DNA from: Streptomyces sp. SLBN-118
GTDB taxonomy: Bacteria > Actinomycetota > Actinomycetes > Streptomycetales > Streptomycetaceae
DNA length: 64,000 nt
Direction of reading: 5' to 3'
Assembly: GCF_006715635.1 (NCBI RefSeq)
Contig: NZ_VFNP01000002.1
Coordinates: forward strand, 1,550,001-1,614,000
The translations under genes and the position numbers were made by a program. The notes beneath the pieces were generated by a model, which saw nothing but the letters and a program-made list of their open reading frames with translations, searched no databases and had not been told where the DNA came from. Positions 1-9,466 of this stretch are shown in pieces. The stretch's first letter is position 1, and every line of letters starts with the position of its first letter.

Positions 1-206
<206 letters not shown>

Positions 207-280
207 TCACGAGGTGCGGTGCGGCCGCGTCGTAGGACTCTACGACGCGACCGCGGCCGGACTCCTGCGATCCCGCTCGC

Positions 281-1921
281 TCAGTGTGCTCCGGTGCCGG
301 TCAGGGACTTGACCTCCAGCTCCGCGTACTTGCCCTTGTCGGGTTCCTCCTTGGACAGCACGGTGCCGAGCCAGCCGAGCAGGAAGCCCAGCGGGATCGA
401 GACGATGCCCGGGTTCTCCAGCGGGAACCAGTAGAAGTCCGCGCCCTTGAACATCGAGGTGGGCTTGCCGGAGACGACCGGCGAGAAGAGCACCAGCACC
501 ACGGCCGAGGTCAGACCGCCGTAGATGGACCACAGCGCACCCTGCGTGGTGAACCTCTTCCAGAACAGGCTGTAGAGGATGGTTGGCAGGTTCGCGGACG
601 CGGCGACCGCGAAGGCGAGAGCGACCAGACCGGCAACATTCAGATCGCGGGCCAGCGCGCCGAGCGCGATGGAGACGATGCCGATGGCGACCGTCGCCCA
701 GCGGGCCGCCCGGACCTCCTCCTTCTCGGTTGCCTCACCCTTGCGGATGACGTTGGCGTAGATGTCGTGCGCGAAGGAGGACGAGGAGGCGAGGGTCAGA
801 CCCGCGACCACGGCCAGGATGGTGGCGAAGGCGACCGCGGAGATCACCGCCAGCAGGACGGACCCTCCGGTGGAACCGGAGCCGCCGCCGATCTCCAGCG
901 CCGCCAGTGGCGCCGCCGTATTGCCCGCCTTGTTGGAGGCGATGATGTCGCCGGGCTTGAGCAGGGCCGCGGCGCCGAAGCCGAGCACGATGGTCATCAG
1001 GTAGAACGCGCCGATGATGCCGATGGCCCAGTTGACCGACTTACGGGCTGCCTTGGCGGTGGGCACGGTGTAGAAGCGGATCAGGATGTGCGGCAGTCCC
1101 GCCGTGCCGAGCACCAGGGCGATGCCGAGCGAGATGAAGTCCAGCTTCGATGTGCCCGTCTTGCCGTACTTGAGTCCCGGCTCCAGGAACGACGCTCCCT
1201 TTCCACTGTTCTCGGCCGCTTTGCCGAGCAGGTCGGAGAGGTTGAAGTTGAACTTCAGCAGGATCAGGAAGGTGATGAGGACTGTGCCCGAGATCAGCAG
1301 CACAGCCTTGACCATCTGCACCCAGGTGGTGCCCTTCATGCCGCCGATGGTCACGTACACGATCATCAGTACGCCGACCAGGGCGACGATCGCGATCTTG
1401 CCCGCGTCGCTGGTGATGCCGAGCAGCAGCGAGACCAGCACGCCCGCGCCCGCCATCTGCGCCAGCAGATAGAAGATCGAGACGACGATGGTGGAGGTGC
1501 CGGCGGCGGTACGGACCGGGCGCTGGCGCATCCGGTAGGCGAGGACGTCGCCCATTGTGTAGCGCCCCGAGTTGCGCAGCGGTTCGGCGACCAGCAACAG
1601 CGCTACCAGCCAGGCGACCAGAAAGCCGATCGAGTAGAGGAAGCCGTCGTAGCCGAAGAGGGCGATGGCGCCCGCGATACCGAGGAAGGACGCGGCCGAC
1701 ATGTAGTCGCCGGAGACCGCGAGGCCGTTCTGGAAACCGGTGAACTGGCGGCCGCCCGCGTAGAAGTCGGCGGCGTTCTTGGTCTGCCGTCCGGCCCACA
1801 CGGTGATGACCAGGGTGGCGACGACGAAGCACGCGAAGAGCGTGATGATCAGCGGCCGGTGCTCGCTCGCCCCGTCGGCGGCGAGTTGGACCGTGGGATG
1901 TGCGGCATACGCGGCGCTCAT
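281..1921 (-). CDS. actP: Cation/acetate symporter, sodium:solute symporter family
   Basis: A 546-residue polytopic membrane protein of the SSS family, expected to import acetate or another short monocarboxylate with Na+ or H+ across the cytoplasmic membrane. It has about 13 hydrophobic segments, with the SSS-like stretch FYAGGRQFTGFQNGLAVSGD near residue 55 and GAGVLVSLLLG further on. Its ATG overlaps the TGA of the upstream DUF485 gene (ATGA), the arrangement normal for actP and its DUF485 (YjcH-type) partner, so the two are translationally coupled. Substrate is inferred from family and partner gene; pyruvate or propionate uptake cannot be excluded. Confidence 0.88.
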   Translation of the reverse strand: MSAAYAAHPTVQLAADGASEHRPLIITLFACFVVATLVITVWAGRQTKNAADFYAGGRQFTGFQNGLAVSGDYMSAASFLGIAGAIALFGYDGFLYSIGFLVAWLVALLLVAEPLRNSGRYTMGDVLAYRMRQRPVRTAAGTSTIVVSIFYLLAQMAGAGVLVSLLLGITSDAGKIAIVALVGVLMIVYVTIGGMKGTTWVQMVKAVLLISGTVLITFLILLKFNFNLSDLLGKAAENSGKGASFLEPGLKYGKTGTSKLDFISLGIALVLGTAGLPHILIRFYTVPTAKAARKSVNWAIGIIGAFYLMTIVLGFGAAALLKPGDIIASNKAGNTAAPLAALEIGGGSGSTGGSVLLAVISAVAFATILAVVAGLTLASSSSFAHDIYANVIRKGEATEKEEVRAARWATVAIGIVSIALGALARDLNVAGLVALAFAVAASANLPTILYSLFWKRFTTQGALWSIYGGLTSAVVLVLFSPVVSGKPTSMFKGADFYWFPLENPGIVSIPLGFLLGWLGTVLSKEEPDKGKYAELEVKSLTGTGAH

Positions 1922-2283
1922 GCGTCGTCCTCCATACGGGACTTGATCGCCTCGGCCTTGGGGTCGAGCTTGCGGGCCGCGTGACGCGAGTAGAGCCAGG
2001 CGATGAGGAACGTGGTGGCGAACTGGGCGAGTCCGAAGACGAGGGCGACATTGATATTGCCGAGGAGCTTGGTGCCCATGAAGCCGCCGGCGTAGTTGGA
2101 CAGCAGTACGTAGAGCAGGTACCAGGCGATGAAAGCGACGGTCAGGGGAAAGGCGAAGGAGCGGTATGTGCGGCGCAGTTCGCCGAATTCCGCACTCTCC
2201 TGCACCTCGACGAACGACTCTGTCGTGGGCTGAGCGGGGCTGGTGTCCGTACCGCCCTTGGGCGGCGGTGCATCGGTGGCCAC
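1918..2283 (-). CDS. DUF485 small membrane protein, ActP partner
   Basis: A 121-residue DUF485 protein with a hydrophilic, Pro/Thr-rich N-terminus and two membrane segments at about residues 42-64 and 77-99, ending in a basic then acidic tail. Members of this family sit upstream of acetate symporters and are thought to help their assembly or activity; the biochemical role is not settled. The GTG at 2283 was chosen because GAGGAGA lies at the right distance before it; an open frame continues upstream, but its extra residues do not look coding. The stop overlaps the start of the symporter by 4 bp. Confidence 0.85.
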   Translation of the reverse strand: MATDAPPPKGGTDTSPAQPTTESFVEVQESAEFGELRRTYRSFAFPLTVAFIAWYLLYVLLSNYAGGFMGTKLLGNINVALVFGLAQFATTFLIAWLYSRHAARKLDPKAEAIKSRMEDDA

Positions 2284-2534
2284 GGAATCTCCTCGCGACG
2301 CGGGTGCGGTGGGGTGGGGGACGACCTCGGTCGTCGGGGGTGGTTTTGATGTTGCTCCACTCCCTGACAACGGCACGGAGAGCACGCCGGACCGGTTCAA
2401 CATCGGCCTTTTTCTTCCCGGTTTCTTCCAGAAACTCATTGATGGCGGCCCATGATCGGCGATAGCTTCGCTGGTCATGTACCCGCCCATTTCACAGGGG
2501 TCTGGGCGGTTGACACGGATGATGTGGAGAACCC

Positions 2535-4067
2535 ATGGCTCATCTGGGATCCAGACGGCGGCGCGCACTCGCTCTGCCCGCAGGGCTGGCGCTCACGGCC
2601 TCGCTCGGTTTCCTTCCCGCGGGAGCGGCCTCGGCGGCGCAAACGGACGAAGTACCCGTCGCGGTCGTGACGGACGGCCCGAAGCTCTCGTACGTCGTGA
2701 ACGTCAAGGGCGGGCACGGCACCGCCAAAGCGGTGAAGAAGGCGATAGCCAAGGCGGGCGGCACGGTGGTGATCGCCTATGACCAGATAGGCGTCGTCGT
2801 CGTCCACTCGCAGAACCCCGACTTCGCCCCGACGATCCGTCAGGTCCGTGGCGTGGCCTCGGCCGGCGCGACGCGCACCGCGCCGATCGCCCCCGCGAGC
2901 GACACGGCGATCGACTCCGAGCGTCCGCTGACCGCCGCCGAGGCGAAGACCGCGGCCGCGCAGGCGGAAGCCGGTCAGGACCCGATGGAGCCCCTTCAGT
3001 GGGACCTGCCCGCCATCAAGGCGGACAAGGCACATGAGAAGACGCTGGGCAGCAAGAAGGTCACGGTCGCGGTCATCGACACCGGTGTGGACGACACCCA
3101 CCCCGATCTCGCGCCCAACTTCGACGTCGCGGCGTCCGCCAACTGTGTGAGCGGCAAGCCCGATACGACACCGGGCTCCTGGCGGCCGGCCGCCAACGAG
3201 AGCGACCACGGCACGCACGTCGCGGGCACGATCGCCGCGGCCAAGAACGGTGTCGGCATCACGGGTGTCGCCCCGGGCGTCAAGGTCTCCGGCATCAAGG
3301 TGGCCACAACGGACGGCTTCTTCTACACGGAGGCCGTCGTCTGCGGCTTCGTATGGGCCGCCGAGCACGGCGTCGACGTGACCAACAACAGCTACTACAC
3401 CGACCCGTGGCTGTTCAACTGCAAGAACGACCTCGACCAGGGGGCTCTCGTCGAGGCGCACCGCCGGGCCATCGGCTACGCGGAGCGCAAGGGCGTGGTG
3501 AACGTCGCCGCGGCCGGCAACTCCAGGATGGACCTGGCAGCCGACGAGCTCACCGACACGACGAGCCCGAACGACACCACCCCGGGCACGCGGGTCGTCA
3601 ACCCCCGTGAGTGCCTGGACATTCCGACCCAGATTCCCGGGGTCGTCACCGTCTCCGCGCTGGGTGCGAAGAACCTGAAGTCCTCGTACTCCAACTACGG
3701 TCTCGGCGTCATCGACATCTCCGCCCCCGGCGGTGACTCGACCGCCTTCCAGAAGCCGGACGCGCCGGCCGTCGACGGCCGCATCCTGTCCACGCTGCCG
3801 GGCGGCAAGTACGGCTACAAGGCCGGTACGTCGATGGCCTCGCCGCATGTCTCGGGCGTCGTCGCGCTCATCAAGTCACGGCACCCGCACGCTTCGGCGG
3901 CGGCCGTGAAGGCCCTGCTGTACGCGGAGGCGGACGACACGGCCTGCACGAACCCGTACGACATCAACGGCGACGGCACCGTTGACGCGGTGTGCGAGGG
4001 CGGCAGGCGCGACAACAGCTTCTACGGCACTGGTGTCGCGGACGCGCTGGACGCGGTTCGCCGCTGA
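2535..4067 (+). CDS. Secreted subtilisin-like serine protease (S8)
   Basis: A 510-residue extracellular peptidase. Residues 1-34 are a signal peptide: a basic RRRR stretch, a hydrophobic core and a likely AxA cleavage after GAASAA. A propeptide of the inhibitor I9 type probably follows to about residue 150. The catalytic triad is visible: D182 in VIDTGVDDTHPDL, H225 in HGTHVAGT and S433 in GTSMASPHVSG. The near C-terminal DINGDGTVDAVCEGG resembles a calcium-binding loop. It has its own promoter region, facing away from the symporter pair, and is followed by a strong hairpin. Substrate is unknown; such enzymes supply peptides from the environment. Confidence 0.94.
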   Translation: MAHLGSRRRRALALPAGLALTASLGFLPAGAASAAQTDEVPVAVVTDGPKLSYVVNVKGGHGTAKAVKKAIAKAGGTVVIAYDQIGVVVVHSQNPDFAPTIRQVRGVASAGATRTAPIAPASDTAIDSERPLTAAEAKTAAAQAEAGQDPMEPLQWDLPAIKADKAHEKTLGSKKVTVAVIDTGVDDTHPDLAPNFDVAASANCVSGKPDTTPGSWRPAANESDHGTHVAGTIAAAKNGVGITGVAPGVKVSGIKVATTDGFFYTEAVVCGFVWAAEHGVDVTNNSYYTDPWLFNCKNDLDQGALVEAHRRAIGYAERKGVVNVAAAGNSRMDLAADELTDTTSPNDTTPGTRVVNPRECLDIPTQIPGVVTVSALGAKNLKSSYSNYGLGVIDISAPGGDSTAFQKPDAPAVDGRILSTLPGGKYGYKAGTSMASPHVSGVVALIKSRHPHASAAAVKALLYAEADDTACTNPYDINGDGTVDAVCEGGRRDNSFYGTGVADALDAVRR

Positions 4068-4088
4068 CAGCTCAGGAGTTCAGGGGTG

Positions 4089-4122
4089 GCCGGGCGCTGT
4101 GCACGTGTGCACAGCGCCCGGC
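4089..4122. terminator. Strong hairpin terminator between convergent genes
   Basis: A perfect 16-bp inverted repeat, GCCGGGCGCTGTGCAC with its complement, separated by only 2 bases, lies 21 bp after the protease stop. No U-tract follows, as is usual in Streptomyces. It can serve the protease and also the hydroxylase gene transcribed toward it from the right. Confidence 0.7.
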
Positions 4123-4325
4123 CCTTCGCGTGTCCGCGGCCCGTGCCTACGGCCGCGACGGTGGAGCCCTTGGCGACGCCCGCGCCGATGGCGGCGTGGT
4201 GCCCGGTTCCCATGACGTCGGAGAGCGCGAGAGCCCGCCGGCCCGCAGGCGGCTGGAGCCGCGGCCCCGGGAGGACGAGGTGGCGGCCAGTGCTTCACCG
4301 GGCACGCCTGGGCGTTCCGGCGCGC

Positions 4326-5198
4326 TCACGCGGCAGGCTCCACGGCCGTTGTCGGCACCTCGGGGCCGGGGCTCGGCTGCCAGCCCGGTCCTCGCAGGAC
4401 CCGCCCGGCCCTCTCACGCCAGGTGCTCGCCGCCCGTACGTCCCGTGCGATGGCCGCGTACTCGTGAGTGGCGACCCGCAGCGGGTTGTAGGTGTCGATG
4501 TTCTTGGTGAGCCCGAAGACCGGCCGCTCGGTCTCCGGCGCGAAGGACCCGAAGAGCCGGTCCCACAGGATGAGGATCCCGCCGAAGTTCCGGTCCAGGT
4601 AGCCGCCTTGGGACGCGTGGTGCACCCGGTGGTGGGAGGGCGTGTTCAGTACGTACTCGAAGGGGCGCGGCAGCTTGTCGATCCGTTCCGTGTGCACCCA
4701 GAACTGGTAGACGAGGTTGGCGGAGGAGCAGAAGGCGAGCGCGGCGGGATGCACCCCGCACGCGATGAGCGGCAGGTAGAACGGCCAGACGGTCAGGCTC
4801 GTCCAGGGCTGGCGCAGTGCGGTGCTGAGGTTGAACTTCCGGCTGGAGTGGTGGACGACATGGCAGGCCCACAGGATCCGGATGACATGGTGGCCGCGGT
4901 GGGACCAGTAGTAGAAGAGGTCCTGTGCGAGCAGCATCAGCAGCACGGTCCACCACAGGACGGGGACACGGGCCGGGGTGAGCTCGTACACCGCGGTGTA
5001 GATCGCGACGATCGGGATCTTCCAGAAGAAGTCGAAGGCGAGACTGCCGAGACCCATACCGATGCTGGTGGCGGCGTCCTTGGTCTCGTAGCCTGCGGCG
5101 TCCTCGTCGGGATGGATCCGGTAGCTCACGATCTCCAGGGCGGTGAGCAGCACGAAGGCGGGTATTGACCAGAGCACGACATCGGGCAGATTCGGCAT
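4326..5198 (-). CDS. Sterol desaturase / fatty acid hydroxylase family membrane enzyme
   Basis: A 290-residue integral-membrane di-iron oxygenase. The diagnostic histidine boxes are all present: HRGHH at residues 100-104, HVVHH at 113-117 and HHRVHH at 189-194, interleaved with four hydrophobic helices. Members hydroxylate or desaturate lipids (sterols, fatty acids, hopanoids or carotenoids); the substrate here cannot be told. Hopanoid or membrane lipid modification is plausible in Streptomyces. The gene stands alone with about 100 bp of upstream sequence that contains a small palindrome (TTGTT-ACC-AACAA at 5238-5250), a possible operator. Confidence 0.85.
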   Translation of the reverse strand: MPNLPDVVLWSIPAFVLLTALEIVSYRIHPDEDAAGYETKDAATSIGMGLGSLAFDFFWKIPIVAIYTAVYELTPARVPVLWWTVLLMLLAQDLFYYWSHRGHHVIRILWACHVVHHSSRKFNLSTALRQPWTSLTVWPFYLPLIACGVHPAALAFCSSANLVYQFWVHTERIDKLPRPFEYVLNTPSHHRVHHASQGGYLDRNFGGILILWDRLFGSFAPETERPVFGLTKNIDTYNPLRVATHEYAAIARDVRAASTWRERAGRVLRGPGWQPSPGPEVPTTAVEPAA

Positions 5199-5302
5199 GC
5201 GGGCACCGTAGAGGCGGGGCAGGGCCGCGGCTAGATGTTGTTACCAACAAGTATGCGAGACGACTTGTCAGCTGCAGTTGGTGACTTCCGCCAACGCGCC
5301 CC

Positions 5303-6016
5303 TCAAACCCCCACCGCGCCGAGCAGAGATCCCGCCCCATAGGTGACCGCCATCGCCAGTGCTCCCCCGCCCATGTTCCGCAGCACGGCCGGCCGGGCCG
5401 ACGCGGCGCCCAGGCGGGCGCTCCACCAGCCCGTGAGGGCCAGGGCCGCGAGGACCGAGAGGACCGTGACCGGCAGGCGCAGCCACGAGGGCGGGAGCAC
5501 GATCGCGAGCAGCGGCAGCAGCGCGCCCACCGTGAACGCCAGGAAGCTCGCGCCCGCCGCGTGCCACGGCTCGGCCAGCTGGTCAGGGTCGAAGCCGAGC
5601 TCCACGCGCGCGTGAGCGCGCAGGGCGTCGCGCGCGGTGAGCTGCTCGGCGGCTTCGCGGGCCACCTCCTGCGACAGGCCGCGGGCCACCAACAGACCGG
5701 CCAGTTCCTCCAGTTCCTCCTCAGGCTGCTCACGCAGCTCGCGCCGCTCCATGGCCAGGGCCGCCTTCTCGGAGTCGCGCTGGGTGGAGACGGAGACGTA
5801 CTCACCGGCGGCCATGGACATCGACCCGGCCAGCAGCCCGGCAATGCCTGCCGTGAGGAGGGCGGCGCGCGATTCGGTGGCGCCTGCCACGCCGACGACG
5901 AGGCCCGCGGTGGACACGACCCCGTCGTTGGCACCGAGGACCGCGGCACGCAGCCAGTTGAGGCGCGTGCCGAGAGCCCCGCCGTGGGCTTCGTCGTGCG
6001 GTGTGTCGGTCACCAC
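5303..6016 (-). CDS. VIT1/CCC1 family iron/manganese transporter
   Basis: A 237-residue membrane protein of the VIT family. The N-terminal signature LGANDGVVSTAGLVVGVAGA forms the first membrane helix, followed by GIAGLLAGSMSMAAGEYVSV. A charged cytoplasmic segment from about residue 80 to 140, rich in Glu (REQPEEELEEL), corresponds to the metal-binding domain, and three further helices close the protein. Family members move Fe2+ or Mn2+ out of the cytosol to relieve metal stress. The gene is monocistronic by position, 22 bp upstream of the end of the amidohydrolase operon on the same strand, so read-through from that operon is possible. Confidence 0.87.
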   Translation of the reverse strand: MVTDTPHDEAHGGALGTRLNWLRAAVLGANDGVVSTAGLVVGVAGATESRAALLTAGIAGLLAGSMSMAAGEYVSVSTQRDSEKAALAMERRELREQPEEELEELAGLLVARGLSQEVAREAAEQLTARDALRAHARVELGFDPDQLAEPWHAAGASFLAFTVGALLPLLAIVLPPSWLRLPVTVLSVLAALALTGWWSARLGAASARPAVLRNMGGGALAMAVTYGAGSLLGAVGV

Positions 6017-6037
6017 GGGAGGGTCTCACCCTCCCCC

Positions 6038-7273
6038 TCACCAGACGCGTACCGACCCGCCCCGGGCGAACGCGGGGCTGGTCGCCGCCGCCGGGATCTC
6101 GGTCAGAGGCTCGGCGATCTCCTCGACCGTCGGGCCGACCTTGGCCGCGATGGGGTCGAGGAGGCCCAGGTCGAAGCCGTAGACGCGGGCGGCGTTGCCG
6201 CCGGCCATCGCCGCGATCTCGTTCCTCGGCAGCCCCGCGTAGGCGATGCGGAGGCCTTCACGGGAGTAGGGGGTGGTGCCTTCGTCGTGCGGATAGTCGC
6301 AGCCCCACATGATCTTGTCGAGGCCGATCCGGTCGCGCAGCGGCACTTCGTGCGGGCGCATGAAGCTCGCGCCGACGAAGCAGTTCTCGCGCCAGACCTC
6401 GCTGGGGCCCCTGCCCATCCAAGCGGCCAGCCCCGCGCCGAACTTGGACTCCGCGGTGGCGGCTCTCGTCGCGGCGGCCACCAGACGCGCGTGGTAGTAG
6501 TCGAGCATGTCGAGCACGCCCGGGATCCAGCCCGAGCCCTGTTCGGTGAGGACCAGCTTCAACTCCGGGTGGCGGCGGAAGGCCCCGCCGAAGATCAGAT
6601 GCCACAGGGCACGGTGGGAGAACCAGGTCGTCTCCACCATGAACACCGCGCGGGCCGCCGGCTCTTCACCCAGCGGCGGGGACGCCGAGCCGCCGTGGTG
6701 GTTGACGGGTATGCCGAGCTCGTCACACACCGCCCAGATCGGGTCGTACGTCTGCGAGTAGAGCTCGGGAAGACCCGAGCCCGGTGGTGTGCCCGGCAGC
6801 AGGATCCCGCCGGTGAGGCCCGCCCGGCCGGTGCGGCGGATCTCGCGGACCGCCTCGTCGACGTCGTTGAGCAGGATCTGCGCGACGCCCGCCCGCCGCC
6901 CGGGAGCCTGGGCGCAGAAGTCGGCGAGCCAGCGGTTGTGGGCGCGCAGCCCGGCCCAGCGCTGTTCGTACTCCGCGCGCGTGGGCGCCAGGGCCATCAG
7001 CGAGGCGCTGGGGAAGAACGGCGGGATGGTGTTGGGGAAGACGACCTCGGCCACGATGCCGTCGGCCTCCAGCTCATGGATGCGGCGCTCCGAGTTCCAG
7101 TTCCGGTCGGCGGTGTCGGCGAGCAGATCCTCGTACGGGTTGACGTATGTGGCCGCCCAGGCGTCGAAGTCGTCGTGGTACGTCTTCTCCAGATACGGCT
7201 TGTAGTCGAGGAGATCGGCCCCGGCGTGACAGTCGGCCGAGATGACGGTGTAGCGGTCGGTTCCGTCTCTCAT
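6038..7273 (-). CDS. Amidohydrolase_2 family protein (second paralogue of pair)
   Basis: A 411-residue TIM-barrel amidohydrolase of the COG2159 type, related to aminocarboxymuconate-semialdehyde decarboxylase. It starts TVISADCHAG, where the Asp-x-His-type motif corresponds to the metal-binding DxH, and later has WGCDYPHDEGT, the typical C-terminal Asp motif of the family. Such enzymes hydrolyse or decarboxylate cyclic or aromatic acids. Its ATG overlaps the TGA of the neighbouring paralogue (ATGA), and the two proteins share the same overall plan, so they may form a hetero-oligomer or act in sequence. It is the last gene of the TetR-controlled operon. Confidence 0.85.
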   Translation of the reverse strand: MRDGTDRYTVISADCHAGADLLDYKPYLEKTYHDDFDAWAATYVNPYEDLLADTADRNWNSERRIHELEADGIVAEVVFPNTIPPFFPSASLMALAPTRAEYEQRWAGLRAHNRWLADFCAQAPGRRAGVAQILLNDVDEAVREIRRTGRAGLTGGILLPGTPPGSGLPELYSQTYDPIWAVCDELGIPVNHHGGSASPPLGEEPAARAVFMVETTWFSHRALWHLIFGGAFRRHPELKLVLTEQGSGWIPGVLDMLDYYHARLVAAATRAATAESKFGAGLAAWMGRGPSEVWRENCFVGASFMRPHEVPLRDRIGLDKIMWGCDYPHDEGTTPYSREGLRIAYAGLPRNEIAAMAGGNAARVYGFDLGLLDPIAAKVGPTVEEIAEPLTEIPAAATSPAFARGGSVRVW

Positions 7274-8568
7274 GACGAGGCTCCCAGGACCGGGAAGTCG
7301 TGCTCGGTCAGCCAGTGGCGGCCCACCTCCCGCGACCTCGCCCAGGATGCCTCGACGGCCGACTGGTCCTCGCACTGGCCCAGTTCGGCCGGGGACGGGC
7401 CGATGCGCCGGGCGATCGGGGCGAGCTTTTCGGTGTCGAAGCCGAAGACGTCCGCCGCGGCCAGGCCCAGTATGCGGCGGGTCTCGGCGACGGGGATGTC
7501 GTGGAAAGTTTTCGCCAGCCACGCGCGCGTGGCTGGCCAGGTGCCCTCGGGGTGCGGGAAGTCGCTGCCCCAAAGGATGTTGTCGACGCCGATCTCGTAG
7601 CGCTGAGCGAGTTCGCGCCGCTTGGTGTTGGTGGCGCAGATGAAGATCTGCCGGTCCAGATACTCGCTCGGCGGCCGCTTCAGCTCGGCGAAGGGCGAGA
7701 GCTTCTTGCCGCCGTGCGCGCCGAGATAGAGCCGGTCCATGAACCACAGCTGGTTGGGAAGCCACCAGCAACCGGACTCGGCGACGCCGAACTTCAGGCC
7801 GGGGTGGCGCTCGAAGACGCCGGACCAGAGCAGGAACCACAGCGGCCGCGCCGGCCACCAGGTGACCTCGGAGACATAGATGCCGAGATGGTCGCCGTAC
7901 TCGTGGCGCGGCGCCGCGCCGGAGTGGGTGACCACCGGCATCCCGGTCTCCGCGGCGGCCGCCCACACCGGGTCGTAACGCCGGTCGTGGTACGGCTTCT
8001 TGTCGACCCACATCGAGGGGATCATCAGCGCTCCGAGCCCGGATTCCCTGGCCCGGTGGATCTCGGCGACGACCTTCGCGGGCTCCGCCGTGATGGGCAG
8101 CAGGGCGACACCGCAGTGGCGCGCCGCGTTGTCGGCGTGCCCACCGACGAATTCGGCGAGCCAGCGGTTGTGCGCCTGGGCGCCCGCCATGCCGAGCTCG
8201 GGGTCCTGGTCGCCCGAGAGGCCGAGCCCCACTCCGAAGGGCGCGGCCGTCCGGCTGTCGACGGCGTCCGCGTCGGGGAAGACGACCTCGGCCGCCACTC
8301 CGTCGCCGTCGAGCTCCCTGAGCCGCTGGGCAGAGTCCCAACCGCCCCTGAGACCTTCCTCGTTGTCCTTGAACCAGGTGTCTGCGAAGGCTTCGTTGCG
8401 TACGCCGAGCCGGGTCATCTCCTCGCGGCGGCGGCCCTGCCCGGCGAGGAAGTCGTCGAAGTCCCGGTGAAAGCGGGACTCCAGATAGGGCCGGTACTGC
8501 TCGGTCGGCAGTCCGGCGTGGCAGTCGGAGGAAACGATCAGGTACGGGTCTGACCTCACGTCTGACAT
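7270..8568 (-). CDS. Amidohydrolase_2 family protein (first paralogue of pair)
   Basis: A 432-residue amidohydrolase of the same COG2159 family as the gene after it. N-terminal LIVSSDCHAGLPTEQYRPYL carries the DxH-type metal site, and WGSDFPHPEGTWP near residue 345 is the conserved catalytic Asp region. The start MSDVRSDPY at 8568 was chosen because GAGGG precedes it and the extra upstream frame lies inside the SDR gene. It follows the SDR by 10 bp and overlaps the next gene by 4 bp. Substrate is unknown; co-occurrence with an acetoacetate-decarboxylase-fold protein suggests a degradation pathway for a carboxylated ring compound. Confidence 0.85.
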   Translation of the reverse strand: MSDVRSDPYLIVSSDCHAGLPTEQYRPYLESRFHRDFDDFLAGQGRRREEMTRLGVRNEAFADTWFKDNEEGLRGGWDSAQRLRELDGDGVAAEVVFPDADAVDSRTAAPFGVGLGLSGDQDPELGMAGAQAHNRWLAEFVGGHADNAARHCGVALLPITAEPAKVVAEIHRARESGLGALMIPSMWVDKKPYHDRRYDPVWAAAAETGMPVVTHSGAAPRHEYGDHLGIYVSEVTWWPARPLWFLLWSGVFERHPGLKFGVAESGCWWLPNQLWFMDRLYLGAHGGKKLSPFAELKRPPSEYLDRQIFICATNTKRRELAQRYEIGVDNILWGSDFPHPEGTWPATRAWLAKTFHDIPVAETRRILGLAAADVFGFDTEKLAPIARRIGPSPAELGQCEDQSAVEASWARSREVGRHWLTEHDFPVLGASS

Positions 8569-8578
8569 CAGGTGTCCC

Positions 8579-9466
8579 TCAGTCGAGAATGAAGCTTTCC
8601 AGGTACGACGGGTCCGTGCGGTCGAGCATCGACTGCGATCTGGCACGGATCTGCCGGTCGCTGTGCTCGCTCGCGGGCAGCATCCAGAAACGGTCGGCGC
8701 GGATCGAGTCCACGACGAAGCCGGCGACCTCCTCGGCCGGGGTGAACCGCACCTCGTGGCCGGCCTCCTTCATCGCCCTCTCCCACTGGTCGAGGGTGCG
8801 GTACGGCGCCTTGCGCGGGCGCTCCTTCGCGTACCGCTGGGGCCTGTTGCGGTGCGACTCCCACAGGCCGGTGCGCAGCATGTGCGGCCCGGGGAAGAGG
8901 ACGGACGCACCCACGCGCGCGTGCTCCGCCTTCAGGTGCGCGTACAGCGACTCCGTCATCGTCACCACCGCCGACTTGGTGACCGCGTACACGGACGCGG
9001 TGGGCAGGGGCGCGATCCCACCGTCGCCGGACGAGGTGTTGACGACATGGCCCGGCTCACCACTCGCGATCATGCGCGGCACGAAGGCCTGGATGCCGTG
9101 GAAGACACCCCAGACGTTGACGGCGAAGGCCCATTTCCAGTCGTTGGGCTCGTGCTCCCACATCCGGCCCTCGGCGCCGGAGCCGACGCCGGCGTTGTTG
9201 CACAGCACATGGACGGCGCCGAAGGTCTCGTACGCGGCGTCCGCGAGCTCGAAGACGCAGGCGCGGTCCGCCACGTCGACCGTGTGCGCCAGCACCCGCG
9301 CGCCGTCCGCGGCGAGTTCGTTCGCCGCCTTGCACAGGGCCTGCTCCTCGACGTCCGCGAGCACGACCGCCAGTTTCTCGGCTGCGAACCGCCGCGCCAT
9401 GGCGAGCCCGATGCCGCTCGCCGCGCCCGTGACAACGGCGACCTGTCCCTGCCTCAGCCGCATCAC
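8579..9466 (-). CDS. Short-chain dehydrogenase/reductase
   Basis: A 295-residue classical SDR with NAD(P)-binding TGAASGIG near residues 14-21, the NNAG motif, and a complete catalytic set, S in NTSSGDGG and YAVTK. An Asp (LADVE) after the second beta strand favours NAD+ over NADP+. The C-terminus is long and basic compared with minimal SDRs. GTG at 9466 overlaps the stop of the upstream gene as GTGA; an ATG one codon later is equally possible. It is the second gene of the four-gene operon and presumably oxidises an alcohol intermediate of that pathway. Confidence 0.85.
   Translation of the reverse strand: MMRLRQGQVAVVTGAASGIGLAMARRFAAEKLAVVLADVEEQALCKAANELAADGARVLAHTVDVADRACVFELADAAYETFGAVHVLCNNAGVGSGAEGRMWEHEPNDWKWAFAVNVWGVFHGIQAFVPRMIASGEPGHVVNTSSGDGGIAPLPTASVYAVTKSAVVTMTESLYAHLKAEHARVGASVLFPGPHMLRTGLWESHRNRPQRYAKERPRKAPYRTLDQWERAMKEAGHEVRFTPAEEVAGFVVDSIRADRFWMLPASEHSDRQIRARSQSMLDRTDPSYLESFILD

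Noticed and set aside
284..1984. Very long open frame antisense to the acetate symporter, with Gln/Asp/Gly/Arg-rich translation
   Set aside because: Low-complexity composition typical of the reverse strand of a high-GC gene; the opposite strand has clear family motifs.
4123..4325. Possible small genes between the terminator and the hydroxylase gene
   Set aside because: Several frames are open in both strands but none has a ribosome site or family similarity; treated as intergenic.
4086..5168. 360-codon frame antisense to the sterol-desaturase gene
   Set aside because: No motif and Arg/Gly/Val-rich; the opposite strand carries three intact histidine boxes.
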